A model generated the notes under the pieces. That model had not been told where the DNA came from. It did no database searches and worked only from the letters and a program-made list of their open reading frames with translations. From Myxocyprinus asiaticus (lineage: Eukaryota; Chordata; Actinopteri; Cypriniformes; Catostomidae), in assembly GCF_019703515.2 (NCBI RefSeq), contig NC_059372.1, positions 12,403,992-12,467,991 on the forward strand: a stretch of 64,000 bases of DNA. The letters are read 5' to 3'. Position 1 is the stretch's first letter; every line of letters starts with the position of its first letter. The translations under genes and the position numbers were made by a program. Of the stretch, positions 13,201 to 26,300 are shown piece after piece.

Positions 13201-16200
13201 TGTAAAGTTACATATGTACATGAGATATGTATATACATTATTGCACTAAGGGGGAGTCCTGAGGCAGTTTAATTGTTCTTGTGCCTGGATGTCCTGGCAC
13301 TCAGTGCTCTGTAGCGCCGGCCAGAGGGCACCAGTTCAAAGAGGGAGTGGGTAGGGTGTGTGAGGTCTAGAGTGATTCTACCTGCACGTTTCCTCACATA
13401 CTGGTCTTGGAGGGTGCACAGGGGGGCACCAATAATCCTCTCAGCAGTCCTGACTGTCCGTTGTAGTTTCCTTCTGTCTGATTTGGTGGCTGAACCAAAC
13501 CAGACAGTTAAAGATGTACACAGGACAGACTCAGTGACGGCAGAGTAGAACTGTTTCAGCAGCTCCTGGCAGGTTGAACTTCCTCAGCTGGCAAAGGAAG
13601 TACAACCTCTGCTGAGCCTTCTTCACAATGGAGTCTATGTGGGTGTCCCACTTCAGGTCCTGAGAGATGGTAGAGCCCAGGAACCTAAATGACTCCACTG
13701 CTGCCACAGTGCTGTTCAGGATGGTGAGGGGAGGGGGTGCAGGGGGGATTTCTCCTGAAGTCCACTATCTGTGGACTCAAGATGGCACCGAGTATGGCTG
13801 CTGCGTTGCGAGCTCCGACACAACATTGTAGTTTTTTGTTTGTTTTGTTTACAATTCGTATGTTTTTTGTCTTGGATGTTGTCTGCCTTATTGTCTATGA
13901 CAGACAAACACTTTTGGACATTGGTTCTGCAATTACACACCGTAAACCGGACTTCAAATTCCTCAATGCCGACCCGCTGTTTACAAACCCGCTTACAGGC
14001 AGAAACTGAAACAGGAAGCACCCACCCTCAGAACGATCCAGTGCTGGTCAGACCAATCAGACTCTACGCTACAAGACTGTTTTAATCACGCGGACTGGGA
14101 GATGTTCCGGTCCGCCTCTGATGACGACATCGAGCTTTGCGCAGATAGCGCAACGTGTGTCATCAGAAAGTGTATAGAGGATGTTGTTCCGTCCAAAACA
14201 ATACGGATCTACCCGAACCAGAAACCTTGGATTAATAGCAATGTTCGCGCAGCACTTGATGCGCGGACCTCCGCTTTTAATTCCGGGAACACGGAGGAGC
14301 ATAAACAAGCCAGTTATGCCCTCTGAAAAACATAATCAGAACAGAAAATCAGAACAGCGAAACGTCAGTACAGGAACAAGATTGAAGGACAGTTCAACAC
14401 CACCAACTCTAGAAGCATGTGGCAGGGAATTAACATCATCATGGACTTAAAAGGGAATAAAAACTCCGCCGTGAACACTGCTGCATCTCTCCCGGATGAG
14501 CTAAATACTTTTTATGCTCGTTTTGAGGGAAATAACACCGCCCTCACGGAGAGAGCTCTCGCGGCCGAAGCTACAGAGGTTAGTTCACTCTCCGTCTCTG
14601 TAGCGGATGTAACCCGATCCTTCTGACGGGTGAATATCTGTAAAGCCACGGGTCCAGATGGCATTCCGGGCCGCGTCATCAGAGCGTGTGCGAACCAACT
14701 GGCTGTTGTTTATAAGGACATGCTTTAAAACATCCACCATTGTGCCTGTTCCAAAGCAATCCAAAATCACTTGCTTAAATGACTGGCATCCTGTTGCTCT
14801 GACCCCCATCATCAGCAAATGCTTTGAGAGACTAATCAGAGATTACATCTGCTCTGTGCTGCCTCCATCACTGGACCCATTGCAGTTTGCTTACCGCAGC
14901 AACCGCTCCACTGATGATGCCATTGCATCTACAATACACACTGCTCTCTCCCACCTGGAAAAAAAGAATACTTATGTGAGAATGCTGTTTGTAGACTACA
15001 GCTCAGCATTCAACACCATAGTGCCCTGCAAGCTTTATGTGAAACTCCGGGCTCTGGGCTTAAACAGCTCACTGTGCAGCTGTATCCTGGACTTCCTGTC
15101 AAGCAGACGCCAGGTGGTTAGAATGGGCAGCAAAATCTCCTCATCACTGACCCTCAACACTGGAGCCCTGCAGGGCTGTGTTCTCAGCCCACTCATGTAT
15201 TCCCTGTAAACACATGACTGTGTGGCAACACACAGCTCCAATGCCATCATTAAGTTTGCTGATGATACGACGGTGGTAGTTCTGATCACTGACAATGATG
15301 AAACAGCCAACAGAGAGGAGGTGCACACTCTGACACACTGGTGTCAGGAGCACAACCTCTCCCTCAACCGGAGCCATGGGCTGTTCTTACTGCTACCATC
15401 AGGCAGGCGGTATCGCAGCATCAGGACCCGAACCAGCCAACTACATGACAGCTTCTTCCCCCAAGCAATCAAGACTTTTGAACTCTTGATCTCTCATGAT
15501 CAAAATACATCAGCAATGCACTTTATTAATCTTATTATCTCACACTGGACTGTCATAAATTATATTCTCTCTTAACAACACACTGGCAACTTACTATCAA
15601 TGGACAGCCTGAATGTCAATTCAGTACAATACAACCTACTGTATATTTTATATATACAATATAGACTATTTTTATTTTTTTATTGTATAATGTGTATTCT
15701 ATATTGTGTGTATTGTATACTGTACATTGTATGTTATTATTTGTATATTGTATTATGTGTAATTATGTGTATATTAGATTTTAATTGGGTTGTGTAAATC
15801 TGATGTTTATTGTAAATTGGTATATGTCTCATCACTGTCACGACTACTATGTTGCTCGGAACTGCACCCAAGAATTTCACACACTATTGCACTTGAGTAT
15901 ATGGTTGTGTGACAATAAAAGTGATTTCATTTTGATTTGATTTGATCATCCCACTGTTTTGAGCCTGTTCAGCTCAAGGTTGTTGTGACCGCACCAGATA
16001 GCCAGCTGATCAAGCTCCCGTCTGTATGCAGACTCGTCACCATCGCGGATGAGGCCGATGATCGTGGTGTCATCTGCAAACTTCAGGAGCTTGACAGTGG
16101 GGTCTTTTGCAGTGCAGTCATTTGTGTACACGGAGAAGAGCAGTGGAGAGAGTATGCATCCCTGAGGAGCACCAGTGCTAATATTGAAGGTCCCGGATGT

Positions 16201-19200
16201 GAGTTTCCCCAGTCTCACTAGCTGCTGCCTATCTGTCAGAAAGCTGGTGATCCATCGACAGATTGGGGTGGGCACGGAGAGCTGGGTCAGTTTGGTTGAG
16301 AGAAGGTCAGACATGATGTATTGAAGGCTGAATAGGATCCTTGCATAAGTCCCAGGTCTGTCGAGGTGTTGCAGGATATAATGCAGTCCCATATTGACAG
16401 CATCACCCACAGACCTTTTTGCTCAGTAAGCAAACTGAAGGGGGTCCAGCAGGGGTCCAGTGATGTCCTTAAGGTAGGCCAAAACCAGTCTCTCAAACAG
16501 CTTCATGACCACAGACGTGAGAGTGACAGGAGCGACAAGTCCTGTGATTGTGTGTTTTTTGGGGACCGGAATGATGATGGAGCGTTTGAAGCAGCAGGGA
16601 ACTTCACACTGCTCTAGTAATCTATTGAAGATCTATGTGAAGATTAGGGCCAGTCGGTCAACGCAGACTTTCAGACAGACAGGTGAAACACCATCTGGCC
16701 CTGAAGCTTTCCTAGTCTTTTGTTTCCGAAAGACCCGGCACACATCCTCCTCACAGATCATAAGTGCAGATTGAGTAGCAGGAGGGGGGAGGAGGGGGGT
16801 TCCAGGAGGTGTTGCTGTGTGTGTGTGAAGTGAAGATCAGAGCGGGGGAGGGGTGTGAGACTGGAATTTTCAAACCTGCAGTAAAACACATTCAGTTCAT
16901 TAGCCATTAGTTGACACTCTACCGAGCAAGGGGCAGGTGTCTTGTACTTGGTGATATTTTTTAGGCCTTTCCACACAGATGCAGGATCATTGGCTTAAAA
17001 CTGGTTTTTCAGCTTTTTAGAGTAGCTTCTTTTAGCTACTGTGTGTTCCTGGCCTGGTTGTACAATGTTTTATTCCCACTTCTGTAAGCATTCTCTTTGG
17101 CATGACGAAGCTGTCTGAGTTTTCCTGCAAACCATGGTTTATCGTTATTGAATGATAAAAATGTCCTAGTAGGGGTGCACATATCCTCACAGAAACTGAT
17201 ATATGATGTCACAGTATCTGTGAGCTCGTCCAGGTCTGTGGCTGCAGCCTCAAAAACACTTCAATCAGTGCAGTCAAAGCAGGCTTGTAGTTCCAGCTCT
17301 GCTTCATTGGTCCATCCCTTTACAGACCTTACTACAGGCTTAGCTGATTTTAGTTTCTGCTTGTAGGCTGGAAGAAGATGAACCAGACAGTGATCAGAGA
17401 GTCCTAAAGCTGCACATGGGACAGAGCGAAATGCATCCTTTACAGTAGTGTAGCAGTGGTCCAGTATATTTCTTTCTCTGCTGGGGCATATGATGTGTTG
17501 TTTGTATTTTGGCAGTTCATGGGTAAGGTTAGCTTTATTAAAATCACCCAGAATAATGATAAGAGAGTCCGGATGTTGTTGCTCCGTGTCTTTGATGTGA
17601 TCAGCCAGCTGTTGCAACGCTGCATTCACACACGCTTGTGGCGGGATATAAACACTCATCAGAATGAACAAGGAAAACTCCTGCAGTGGGTAGAAAGGCT
17701 TACAGTTGATGAATAGCACCTGCAAATTAGGACAGCACATCTTCTTCAATGCTGTTACATCTTTACACAAACTTTCGTTGATGTAAAAGCATGTTCCACC
17801 ATCTCTCGTTTTCCCCGATAACTGCTTGATGCGATCCGCTCTGAACAGCTGGAAGGCCGGCAGATGTAATGCGCTGTCCAGGATGGCTTCTTTCAGTCAG
17901 GTTTCCATGAAACACAGAGCAGCGAAGTTAGAAATGTCCTTATTTGTTTGAGTGAGCAGAAGCAGTTCATCCGTTTTGTTGGCGAGAGAGCGGACATTCG
18001 CTAGATGAATACTCGGCAGCGGAGTCCTAAAGCCACGTTGACGAAGCTTCACAAGCACGCCAGCTCTCTTCCCTCGCGTGCGTTTTTTTGGATCACTTGT
18101 AGAGCACCACTGCGCTTCCAACTAAGATGGCTAGTAAAACATCAGAATAATCAAACACTGGCAAAAAATGATCAGAAATGCTCTGCCGAATATTTAGCAG
18201 TTCATCCCTGGTGAAACTGATCGGGGAGGTGACAAAAAACATGATAAAAAAAACAAAAGTAACAAAAACGCTAGAGAGCTCCACACCGAAGCAGCCATCT
18301 GTGGCGCCATCTTGAGATTTATCAGTACATGCTGTATTATAGATTTACATGTGTCTCTTTTGATATTTATTTTATAAACACTGTTTTCACAGTACCAGGT
18401 CAACCTCAATATTATGAAGAACCAACTCAAGATAACAGTTTCAAACCATTTGTCTTAATACTGCTTTTTGTGTGTTTCAGCACTGGGACGTATTTAAAGT
18501 GATCACGGAGATCTTCATCCTGGTACCTGCTCTGGTCGGGCTCAAGGGAAACCTGGAGATGACTCTAGCGTCTCGACTCTCTACTGCTGTATGTAAAAAC
18601 ATTAAAAAATAAAAACAAAGAAAAAAGCAGATTGGTACAGTAATGTACAGTGACTAAAAATGTATTTGTACATTTATGTCACACTTTAAATGTACTGTAT
18701 GAATGTCATTGCATTATATAATAAAATATCAAAGAAAGTGGCATTTATTTTAAAGAAAGGTATCTCAAGCACACTTTTCATGCCATCAATTTCACAAAAA
18801 GAAATTTGTTTGGTTTGACATGCTAAAACAATAGCTATACCAGTCAAAATGAATACAGAAAGAATCTCTAGAGTTTACTCAGAATGGTGCCAAAAACAAA
18901 AAACATCTAGTGAGCTGCAGTTCTGCGGACGGAAACACCTTGTTGATGAGAAAGTTCACCAGAGAATTGCCATACTGGTTCGGGGTGAGTGAAAGGCTGC
19001 AGTAACTCAGATAACCACTCTGTACAATTGTAGTAAGCAGAATAGCATCTCAGAATGCAGAACATGTCAAACCGTGAGGCGGATGGGCTACAACGGCAGA
19101 AGACCACGTTGGGTACTTAATTAGGACCATAGTGTTCCTAATAAAGTGCTCAGTGAGTGTCTATTAAAAATGACCTAGACACCAATTGGTTAATTGCAAA

Positions 19201-21972
19201 AATAGCTCAGAAAAGTGAAGTTAGTTCTGAGAAAAGCTCTAGCATCATTTGTTTGAAGATGCCAGTTGATTTGATAGTTTGTTATCTAATGACAATGTCT
19301 TTCAGACATTTTTAAGCATGGCATACACACTACTTATTATCTATATCAATCGGTAACCATGGCGTTTAAAGGCCTAGGTATTATCAAATGTGCCTCAATG
19401 ATTAAATTAAGATGTTTCAAGCTGTAACCTGCTTCACTGCTTTTGTTGGCTCTTTCGCAGGCTAACACCGGACAGATGGACGACACCAAACAGCAGTGGA
19501 TGATGGTGACCTGTAATCTTGCTCTTATTCAGGTGGGTGAGTCTCAAACACAAAGGGCCCAATGGATTGGGAATCACTATTGATATTTTTGTGTAATCCA
19601 CAGGAAACAGGCTTAAAGTAGTAGCTGTCAAAGTGAAAATATATAGGTTACAAACATGAATTAAAATCATTAAACAAATGTAAAGGAATATGTGCAATTA
19701 CTGTATAAGACTTCATGTTGAAGGAAACTTTAAAAACCATGAATAGTGTCTTGAATACCAATGAGTACTCATTATAAAAAATTATTTTTAATCTCCTTTA
19801 ATTATGAATGAAAATGATCTGCTCTGATGAGCTGCTGTGATTGCCAAGTTGGTTCTCTGCGCACTATGAATGTTAGGCCCTGTGCTTTCCCCCTCAGGTT
19901 CAGGCTACTGTAGTGGGCTTCCTGGCAGCTCTTGCAGCTGTGGCTCTTGGTGCTGTGTCCAGAGGAAGTGTTGAACTGGACCAAGCCGCTGTGCTGTGTG
20001 CTAGCAGCGTTACCACTGCGTTTGTGGCAGCACTGTCTTTAGGTACACCGCTCTCTTTATCATTTAAAGTCAACATGAAATTGACTCTATTTTCTTTCTT
20101 AAACACCCCATGAAGTCAAAATTAGAGTTTTGTTTTTCAGATCATGTGTGTTGGCTTTAAGGCCAACTCTATGCAAATGTAGCAGTGGTAGCTCAGCGGT
20201 TAAGGCTCTGGGTTACTGATCAGAAGGTCGGGGGTTCAAGCCCCAGCACCGCCAAGATGCCACTGTTGGGCCCTTGAGCAAGGCCCTTGACCCTATCTGC
20301 TCCAGGGGCGCTGTATCATGGCTGACCCTGCACTCTGACCCCAGCCTAGCTGGGATATGTGAAAAAAGAAGAATTTCACTGTATATGTGCAAATGTATAA
20401 TGTGTGATAAATAAAGAAAATTATAATTATTATTATAAATGTACTCCTGTACATTGACAGAACACTCTTATATATGCAGATATACTGTACACATTTAAAA
20501 TGTACAGTCTCTCTTCCGGGAAAACCGACCAAAATATTGATGACTCATCTTGCACTACACAGATTTTTGTCCACATTTTTTTTCCAAAATAAAAAAGAAT
20601 TCAGAACTCCAAATGCACAACTAAATTTGGTAAAATTGTGCATGTCCAGAATTCAAATGAACAAATTTCAGATTTAAGTTATTGTTTTAGCTCGATAGAT
20701 TTCATAAATTGTTCTCATAATCGTTCGTTAAAATGTAACTTTCTTAAAAATGTTCTTTTTCTTAAAAAAAAATATCTTTTTCTGCTGAAAAACCTCATGG
20801 ACAGGGTAAAATAACATGTAATAAATAAAATGACAATTCACTTTTACAAAGGATCAAATCAAGTCTTGCTCTATAATATTTTGTTGCATGTTGTACTCTA
20901 TATGCACTCTCACAGAATACTTTTGGAACATAGTTATCGACACAACGGAAATAACAACCTTTTGTTTTCATTGTGCTTATATTTTTAAAGAATTGTTTTA
21001 AAACCTTTAAATGCCCAAAAATCAGGACCATCTAGGATAATGCATCATAATCTTTCAGTCTTTGTGTCTTTCATATACCTAACATGACCCCTGAAATCCA
21101 GTAATCAGTTCTACTGGTCTTTATTCTCTGTCTGCAGGTCTGATTATGATTGGTGTGATCATTGGCTCCAGGAAGGTGGGCATCAACCCTGATAATGTGG
21201 CTACACCGATAGCCGCCAGTCTGGGAGATCTCATCACTCTGTCTTTACTGGCTGGAGTCAGCAGCACTCTGTTCCAGTACAGAGGTGTGAGAGCATATAG
21301 TCATTTAGTCTTCTTGATATTACCTAATAATTGCAAGTTTTTATGCATGAAAATACATATTGTTGCTTATGTTACAAAGCAGGTTGATATCTATCAACAA
21401 CCTTAAAGAAATAGTTCACCCAAAAATGTAAATTATGTGGAAATTTACTCACCCTCATGTTGTTCCAAACCTGTATGACTTTCTGTGGAACACACACGGA
21501 TGTTTGGCAGAATGACAGCATCAGTCACCATTTTTGTTATTTGTGTCTCTAAAGACTACATGCTACATGAGTGAGCTGTTCAAAGCATCAAATACTGCTT
21601 AACAGGAAGCATTAGACATTTCCCCTTATTTAACACATGCATACACAATGAAAAATACTGGTGGAGCCTATATTTTTAACTGTTGTGAGAATATGGTACT
21701 GTTGTTACATCAAGGTCCCAGAAGAGGGCAGTAGATAAGTACTAAAAAGATATTGGTGATTTGCATTACATACATGGTTTCTGTGATTAGACACCGAGTG
21801 AAATCAAAGAAAGATACAGTAGTGGGAATCTCCTCCCCTAGGGAAAGTCCTCTTGCTGTTTTGTTTAAAAACACTAAAATTCCAGAGAGGAAGTTGTTAC
21901 ATGTACAAAGTGCTTAATTAGAATCCTTAAAACCCTAGATTTTCTAAATGTACTTCTGTATGATTTAATGGG

Positions 21973-22007
<35 letters not shown>

Positions 22008-22669
22008 GTGTCATCATTTACTCACCCTCATATTGTTCAAAACCTCTATGACTTTCTACGATGGAACACAAAAGGAGATTTAATGCAAAATTTGAGCTTT
22101 TATTGTTTACTTTCATTGCATGGAATAAAGATGCAATGAAAGTGAATGTTGACCGAGATTAACATTCAGCCTAACATCTCCTTTTATGTTATGGAAAAAA
22201 ATAGTCCTTTGGGTTTTGGAACAACATGAGGGTGAATAAATTATGATATAATTTTCATTTTTGGGTGAAATAACCCTTTTTATGTCCCTTTTGAGTGAAA
22301 TAACCCTTTTAAGTTTCACAGGTGGCATCAGTATAATGTAAAATGTTTGTGTATGTTCAGATGTATGGTACTTGTCCCCTCTGGTGTGTGGCTTCTTCCT
22401 TCTACTCATTCCTTTCTGGGTGGTCATCGCCAGACGCAGTCCTCAGATTAAAGAGGTGCTCAAGTCCGGCTGGCAGCCTGTATTAGTGGCCATGTCCATC
22501 AGCAGGTACAAAGACATCAGAATAAAACATCAAATAAGCATGATCAGATTGAAATTTAAAATATATTTTGTGCCTGTAATCAGATTTACTCAGGGTTTTC
22601 ACAGTCATGGAAAACCTGGAAATATCAGGGAATTTTAATGTATCTGAGAAAGTCATAGTTATGAATAAT

Positions 22670-22732
<63 letters not shown>

Positions 22733-23280
22733 TACTTTGTGTGTATATATACACTACCGGTCAAAAGTTTTGAAACACGACTGAAATGTTTCTCATGATA
22801 TTAAAAATCTTTTGATCTGAAGGCGTTTGCTTAAATGTTTGAAATTAGTTTTGTAGAAAAAAATATAATTGTGCAACCATATTAATTAATTTCATTATAA
22901 AACTAAAATGTAATAAAAAAAACTTGATGACAGAATACATGCTGTAAAATGTAATTTGTAATGTATTCCGTTAGATTACTCAAGGTCAGTAACGTATTCT
23001 AAATACTTTGGATTACTTCTTCAGCACTGGTAGATTTTTTCACTTGTTTTGACTATAAAAACTCTGCCAGTACAGTAAGACAAAATACACGTTAAAAATA
23101 CATTCTCTGAAAAACCTAAATATCTTATGCAGTGTTGTTTCTAAAACAAGATAAATCAGTTTGAACTTGTTTTAAGGATTTTTAAATATTTTTACAGGAA
23201 AACAATACAAAAATTATCATCAAGAATACGATTTTTGCCCTAATATCAAAGAAATTATGATCCAACGTGAATTTTCCTGA

Positions 23281-23313
<33 letters not shown>

Positions 23314-26300
23314 TGATCGTGCCTGGTAACATGTGCATGTAAAATGGCTAGAAATAGCATTTTAGCTTAGCGTAAAGCTTACAATTTACACAAGGTTTAT
23401 TTCTATTTCTTCTGCTCCAAACTTACTTCAAACGTACTTCTCTGTCTGCTCGTGTGAATGTAACACATCATAAGAAAGTGTTTCACCGCTGTTCAAATGC
23501 ACTTTGGATCGCATCATTTATATGTATAAATGTTTTTCATCTGAAAGGACTAAATATTAAATGAAACAAATGACAATAAAATGCAAAGTAATCTCTTCAG
23601 TAATCAAAATACTTTTTGAATGTAACTGTATTCTAATTACCAATGATTTAAATTGTAACTGTAGTGGAATACAGTTACTCATATTTTGTATTTTAAATCC
23701 GTAATCCCGTTACATGTATTTCGTTACTCCCCAACCCATATATATGGATATTTTTTTATTATTAATGTCACTATAATAATATAGCAATATAATTTTTCTA
23801 GTTATAATCTTCTGTAAATGTTTCAAATAAGAGTCCAATATCTATAATATTACTTGTCCAGTAATCATTAATGACTGGAAAAGTCATGGAAATTCATTTG
23901 TCTAAAGATGTGGGAACCCTGTTGGCTAGATTTGAGTTTTATTCAGTTGTGAATAATTCAGAAAATCAAAAACTGTAATTTTTTCTGTTTGTACACTGTT
24001 TATAAAGAGACTTGATTAGACATTACTCATTCAAGATGTGAGTTTAATTATGTTATATAACAACGATTGATAATAATTTGATATGACTGTGAATTTTATT
24101 TTAATGAGTCTTTTCCCTATTTAAGTTTTGGAGGTCTTATTCTTGATAAGACTGTGAGCGATCCGAACTTTGAAGGAATGGCTGTCTTCACGCCTGTCAT
24201 AAATGGTGAGTAAATGTCAAGGACAAAACATTTCTTTAATATTCATATTTAAATTAAATACTTTATGCCAAATGTACAGAGCATGTTAAAGCTACTTATA
24301 ATTTAGAGAAGTTAAACTACAGTTAAGTTACCCATTTGACAATACAAAATACAAGCTACTTATAAAAATGTAGCAAAATATACTGAAGCTATTTAAAGGG
24401 ATAGTTCACACAAAATGAAAATTCTCTGATGATTTACTCTTCCATCATGCCATCCCAGATGTTTGTGACTTTCTTCTGCAGAACACAAATGAAGATTTTT
24501 TGAAAAATATTTCAGCTCTGTAGGTCCTCACAATGCAAGTGGATGGGTACCAAAATTTTAAAGCTCCAAAAGGACATAAAAGCAGCAAAACAGTAATCCA
24601 TAAGACTCCAGTGGTTAAATCCATGTCTTCTGAAGCGATATGACAAGTGTGAGTAAGAAACGGATCAATATTTTAGTCCTTTTTTACTAATAATCTCCAC
24701 TTTCACATTCTTATTCTTGTGTTTTTATATAGAAGAATGCAAATCACAACCTACTGGGCAGGGAGGAGAATTTATAGTAAAAAAGAACTTAAATACTGAT
24801 CTGTTTCTCACCCACACCTATCATATTGCTTCAGAAGACATGGATTATCCACTAGAGTTTTATGGATTACTTTTAAGCTGCCTTTATGTGCTTTTTGGAG
24901 CTTTAGTTTTGGTCACCATTCACTTGCATTGTGAGGACCTAAAGAACTGAGATATTCTTCAAAATATCTTCTTATCTGGGATGGCATGACGGTGAGTAAA
25001 TGATGAGAGAATAAAAAAATAAAAAAAGCATTTTTGTAGCACTTTGCCCCACTACACCGCTATTCATTGGAAAAAGTAGCTTTTTACTAGAAAAGCTACA
25101 GTATGTTATACTGAAACAGCTGAACTACTGTCACGCTACTGAAAAGTGTAAGAACATTAGTGTCACTACTTCTAGTTAGTCACTCCTCAACAGTGGTACA
25201 ATATAACAGTTTGCCTGAAAAACAAGTTTAGAATTTTGCTTAAGCCTTTCTCTCTCCAACTTCTAATCACATTAAAATAGATCACATATCTCATACTCCG
25301 TGTTTTGAGTTACTGCTCAGCTTGTTAACTTAGGACGGCGATCTGACTCTGCTGCCAAAATGAAACCTTTTTCATTCCAAATCGTCCCAATAAATCAGGG
25401 CACTGGTTCTTTGTTTGCGACTTTCTATTGTACATTAAATAATTAGAGTATTTTGATGGGAGTATAAGTAATAGACTTAAAAACCCCAATTGAGGCTGTC
25501 AATGGCAGAGTTTGTTGGTTTCACGTAAAATATCACTTGTGGTGATTTGTGATCTTCTGCAATCTGTTTTTGATTTCCTCTCTCTGGTCCCATTCCTATC
25601 CAGCTGCACATGTGCACTACCAGTGTTCTGTCCCTCTCAAACGATGGCTCAATCCGACGCAAGAATATGTTGCCAGAAATTGCATGCTTCCAAATGGGAA
25701 TCGAGTGCGTAAAAGTTTGTATAAACTGTTTAATCCAGTAATAAAGGGGTGATTCTCATGAAACCTGTCAGTTAAATGTCATATTTAACCCTAAATCAAT
25801 GCAAACAATATTAAATTCAATTAAAATGAAGCCTACATTTAGGATAAGTAAGCCTACATTAAGATATTTTTGCATTGTGACATTATTTTCAGGACACTTA
25901 AAGCAATAGTAAATCATCATTTACTCACCTGCATGCCATCCCAGATGTGTACGGTTTTCCTTGTTCTGCAGAACACAAAGATTTTTAGAAGAATATGTCT
26001 GCTCTGTAGGTCCATACAATGCACGTGAATGGTGGCCAAAACGTTGAAGCTCCAAAAAGCACATAAAGGCAGCATAAAAGTAATCCGTACGACTTGAGTG
26101 GTTTAATCCATGTTTTCTGAAAGGATCCAATTGGTTTTGGTTGAGAACAGACCAAAATATAACTCCTTTTTCACTATAAATCTTGACATCAGCAGTCTCC
26201 TTGGTGATCATGATTTCAAGCTTGATTACACTTCCTAGCGCCATCTAGCGCTCTGCGCATGGTCAAGCACTAGGAAGTGTAATCAAGCTGGAAATCACGA

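Larger units (their letters stand above)
12970..18316 (-). mobile_element. L2/CR1-type LINE (L2-B), interrupted by another LINE
   Basis: Read on the minus strand, the element starts near 18316 with AAGATGGCGCCAC. It runs through an endonuclease region (about 18020-17261) and a reverse transcriptase region (about 16976-15947). It then resumes at 13768 and ends at about 12970 with an AATAAAGCTTATTCTGATTCTGAT-type 3' tail. The segment 13769-15946 is a separate insertion. Joining the two parts of L2-B restores a continuous LNRLKTV...VDFR frame, which shows they were once one element. Stops and frameshifts make it inactive. It lies within the large first intron of slc41a3. Confidence 0.85.

Noticed and set aside
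20183..20255. tRNA-like sequence with A and B boxes
   Set aside because: It continues into a SINE body and AT-rich tail, and no complete cloverleaf was apparent. Treated as the head of a SINE, not a tRNA gene.
22483..22798. Overlapping ORFs with IYIYIY on both strands
   Set aside because: They read through a (TA)n tract.
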